Shown in pieces: positions 60,448 through 64,000 of a stretch of 64,000 nucleotides of DNA. The position numbers were made by a program, and so were the translations under genes. The notes beneath the pieces were generated by a model, which did not search any database, had not been told where the DNA came from, and saw only the letters and a list, made by a program, of their open reading frames with translations. The stretch lies in assembly GCF_030408415.1 (NCBI RefSeq), contig NZ_CP046976.1, positions 1,834,371 through 1,898,370 of the forward strand. The letters are read 5' to 3'. Within the stretch, counting starts at the first letter, position 1. The number at the start of each line of letters is the position of its first letter. Source of the stretch: Corynebacterium appendicis CIP 107643 (GTDB lineage: Bacteria; Actinomycetota; Actinomycetes; Mycobacteriales; Mycobacteriaceae).

Positions 60448-60481
60448 GGTGTGGTGTGTCAGATACTGCATAGTGGACGCG
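60448..60481 (-). other. 3' arm of the 23S processing stem
   Basis: In the leftward transcript CGCGUCCACUAUGCAG, a short bulge, then ACACACCACACC. Complementary to 63671-63703 in the 16S-23S spacer. Confidence 0.8.
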
Positions 60482-60545
60482 GCAGAAGTTGTTGTTGTCT
60501 GCGTTTTTGGTGTTTCGCCCGCGTGCGGGTTTATGAAACATGGTT

Positions 60546-63613
<3,068 letters not shown>

Positions 63614-64000
63614 CACACACGAATAACCCAACACACAAACAAAACACACACAAACAAAAAACAAGATGCTCGCGTCCACTATACAGTTCTCACACACCAC
63701 ACCCACCACCACCAACCAGCCCACACGACCAGCCAGCAAATAATGAGCCACAAAAGGAACAACCACCCACACACAAACACGCGCGCAGGCACCATGTGCT
63801 GCCCCAGACACCCAACAGTGCACCAATGACCAACCACAACAAAGGTCGAAAAAGTTCAGTTCCTACCGGTTCATGCACCCCGTGCCCACACCACCCAGCA
63901 TCCTTGAGCCGGGGTGGTACGTGTCCACCTGGAATTTCACAAACAAACGTCGGCAGCACCACGATCGTGTACTCAACCAACAAACACCCACAACTGTGGG
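63614..64000. other. 16S-23S spacer, incomplete (16S lies beyond the window)
   Basis: No tRNA gene is seen in the 387 visible bases. CA-rich sequence (GT-rich in the leftward transcript) holds the 5' arm of the 23S processing stem at 63671-63703. Confidence 0.8.
63671..63703 (-). other. 5' arm of the 23S processing stem
   Basis: In the leftward transcript GGUGUGGUGUGU, GAGAA, then CUGUAUAGUGGACGCG; pairs with 60448-60481 (12 plus 16 bp, one G-U). Confidence 0.8.

Overview
The window is chromosomal DNA of a Corynebacterium-like actinobacterium. Supporting this are the high G+C content, a mycolate reductase (CmrA) next to oligoribonuclease, a class Ib ribonucleotide reductase set (nrdH-nrdI-nrdE-nrdF) beside ctaD and rpmJ, and a gene order from dinG to rdgB that resembles the Rv1329c-Rv1341 block of Mycobacterium tuberculosis. 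About a third of the genes appear to be leaderless: a TANNNT -10 hexamer sits 6-8 bases in front of the start codon.

Layout: 1-12 kb holds housekeeping and metabolic genes: partial pepN, metB, truncated haemoglobin, a D-amino-acid aldolase-like gene, a frameshifted lactone oxidase, thioesterase, ettA, ssb and a CopD/CtaG membrane protein. At 12.2-16.1 kb a 3.9-kb element sits in tRNA-Arg(UCU), bounded by 49-bp direct repeats. It carries an IS3-family element and a two-gene DUF3800 module but no integrase. From 16.4 to 18.4 kb lie an Ltp-domain membrane protein, a SMI1/KNR4 protein and two small acidic ORFs. cmrA-orn-tRNA-His and a luciferase-like oxidoreductase follow. At 21.4-25 kb a copper cassette (copB, csoR, DUF1541 lipoprotein) has a clear palindromic operator and a leftover end of the same IS. 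The 25-36 kb stretch includes an L,D-transpeptidase, tRNA-Lys, LOG, pncA, bcp, tRNA-Leu, small membrane proteins, rdgB-rph-phosphodiesterase-murI, a MarR regulator, and rhomboid/P1 peptidase/DUF2017/clpS. From 37 to 60 kb come pncB, dinG, pth2, serB, ctaD, the nrd genes with paired NrdR boxes, rpmJ, nadE, a fructosamine kinase, ogt, tRNA-Ala, a DsbA-like/MauE redox pair, pgm, a split crcB pair and a MacB-type ABC exporter. The window ends in an rRNA operon read leftward (5S and 23S; 16S lies beyond the end).

How the genes work together: nrdHIEF makes deoxynucleotides under NrdR. copB/csoR/DUF1541 handles copper. rph, orn and rdgB act in RNA and nucleotide turnover. metB and serB serve amino-acid synthesis. 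pncA, pncB and nadE are all present for NAD salvage. ctaD and the CtaG-like protein serve the aa3 oxidase.

The most unexpected signal is not a gene. The 11-mer CGTCGATAAGC occurs 15 times, about equally on both strands and nearly always inside coding sequence, where chance predicts far fewer than one. It is absent from the tRNA-Arg island and the copper cassette. The island's DUF3800 pair is the best candidate for an undescribed gene system.
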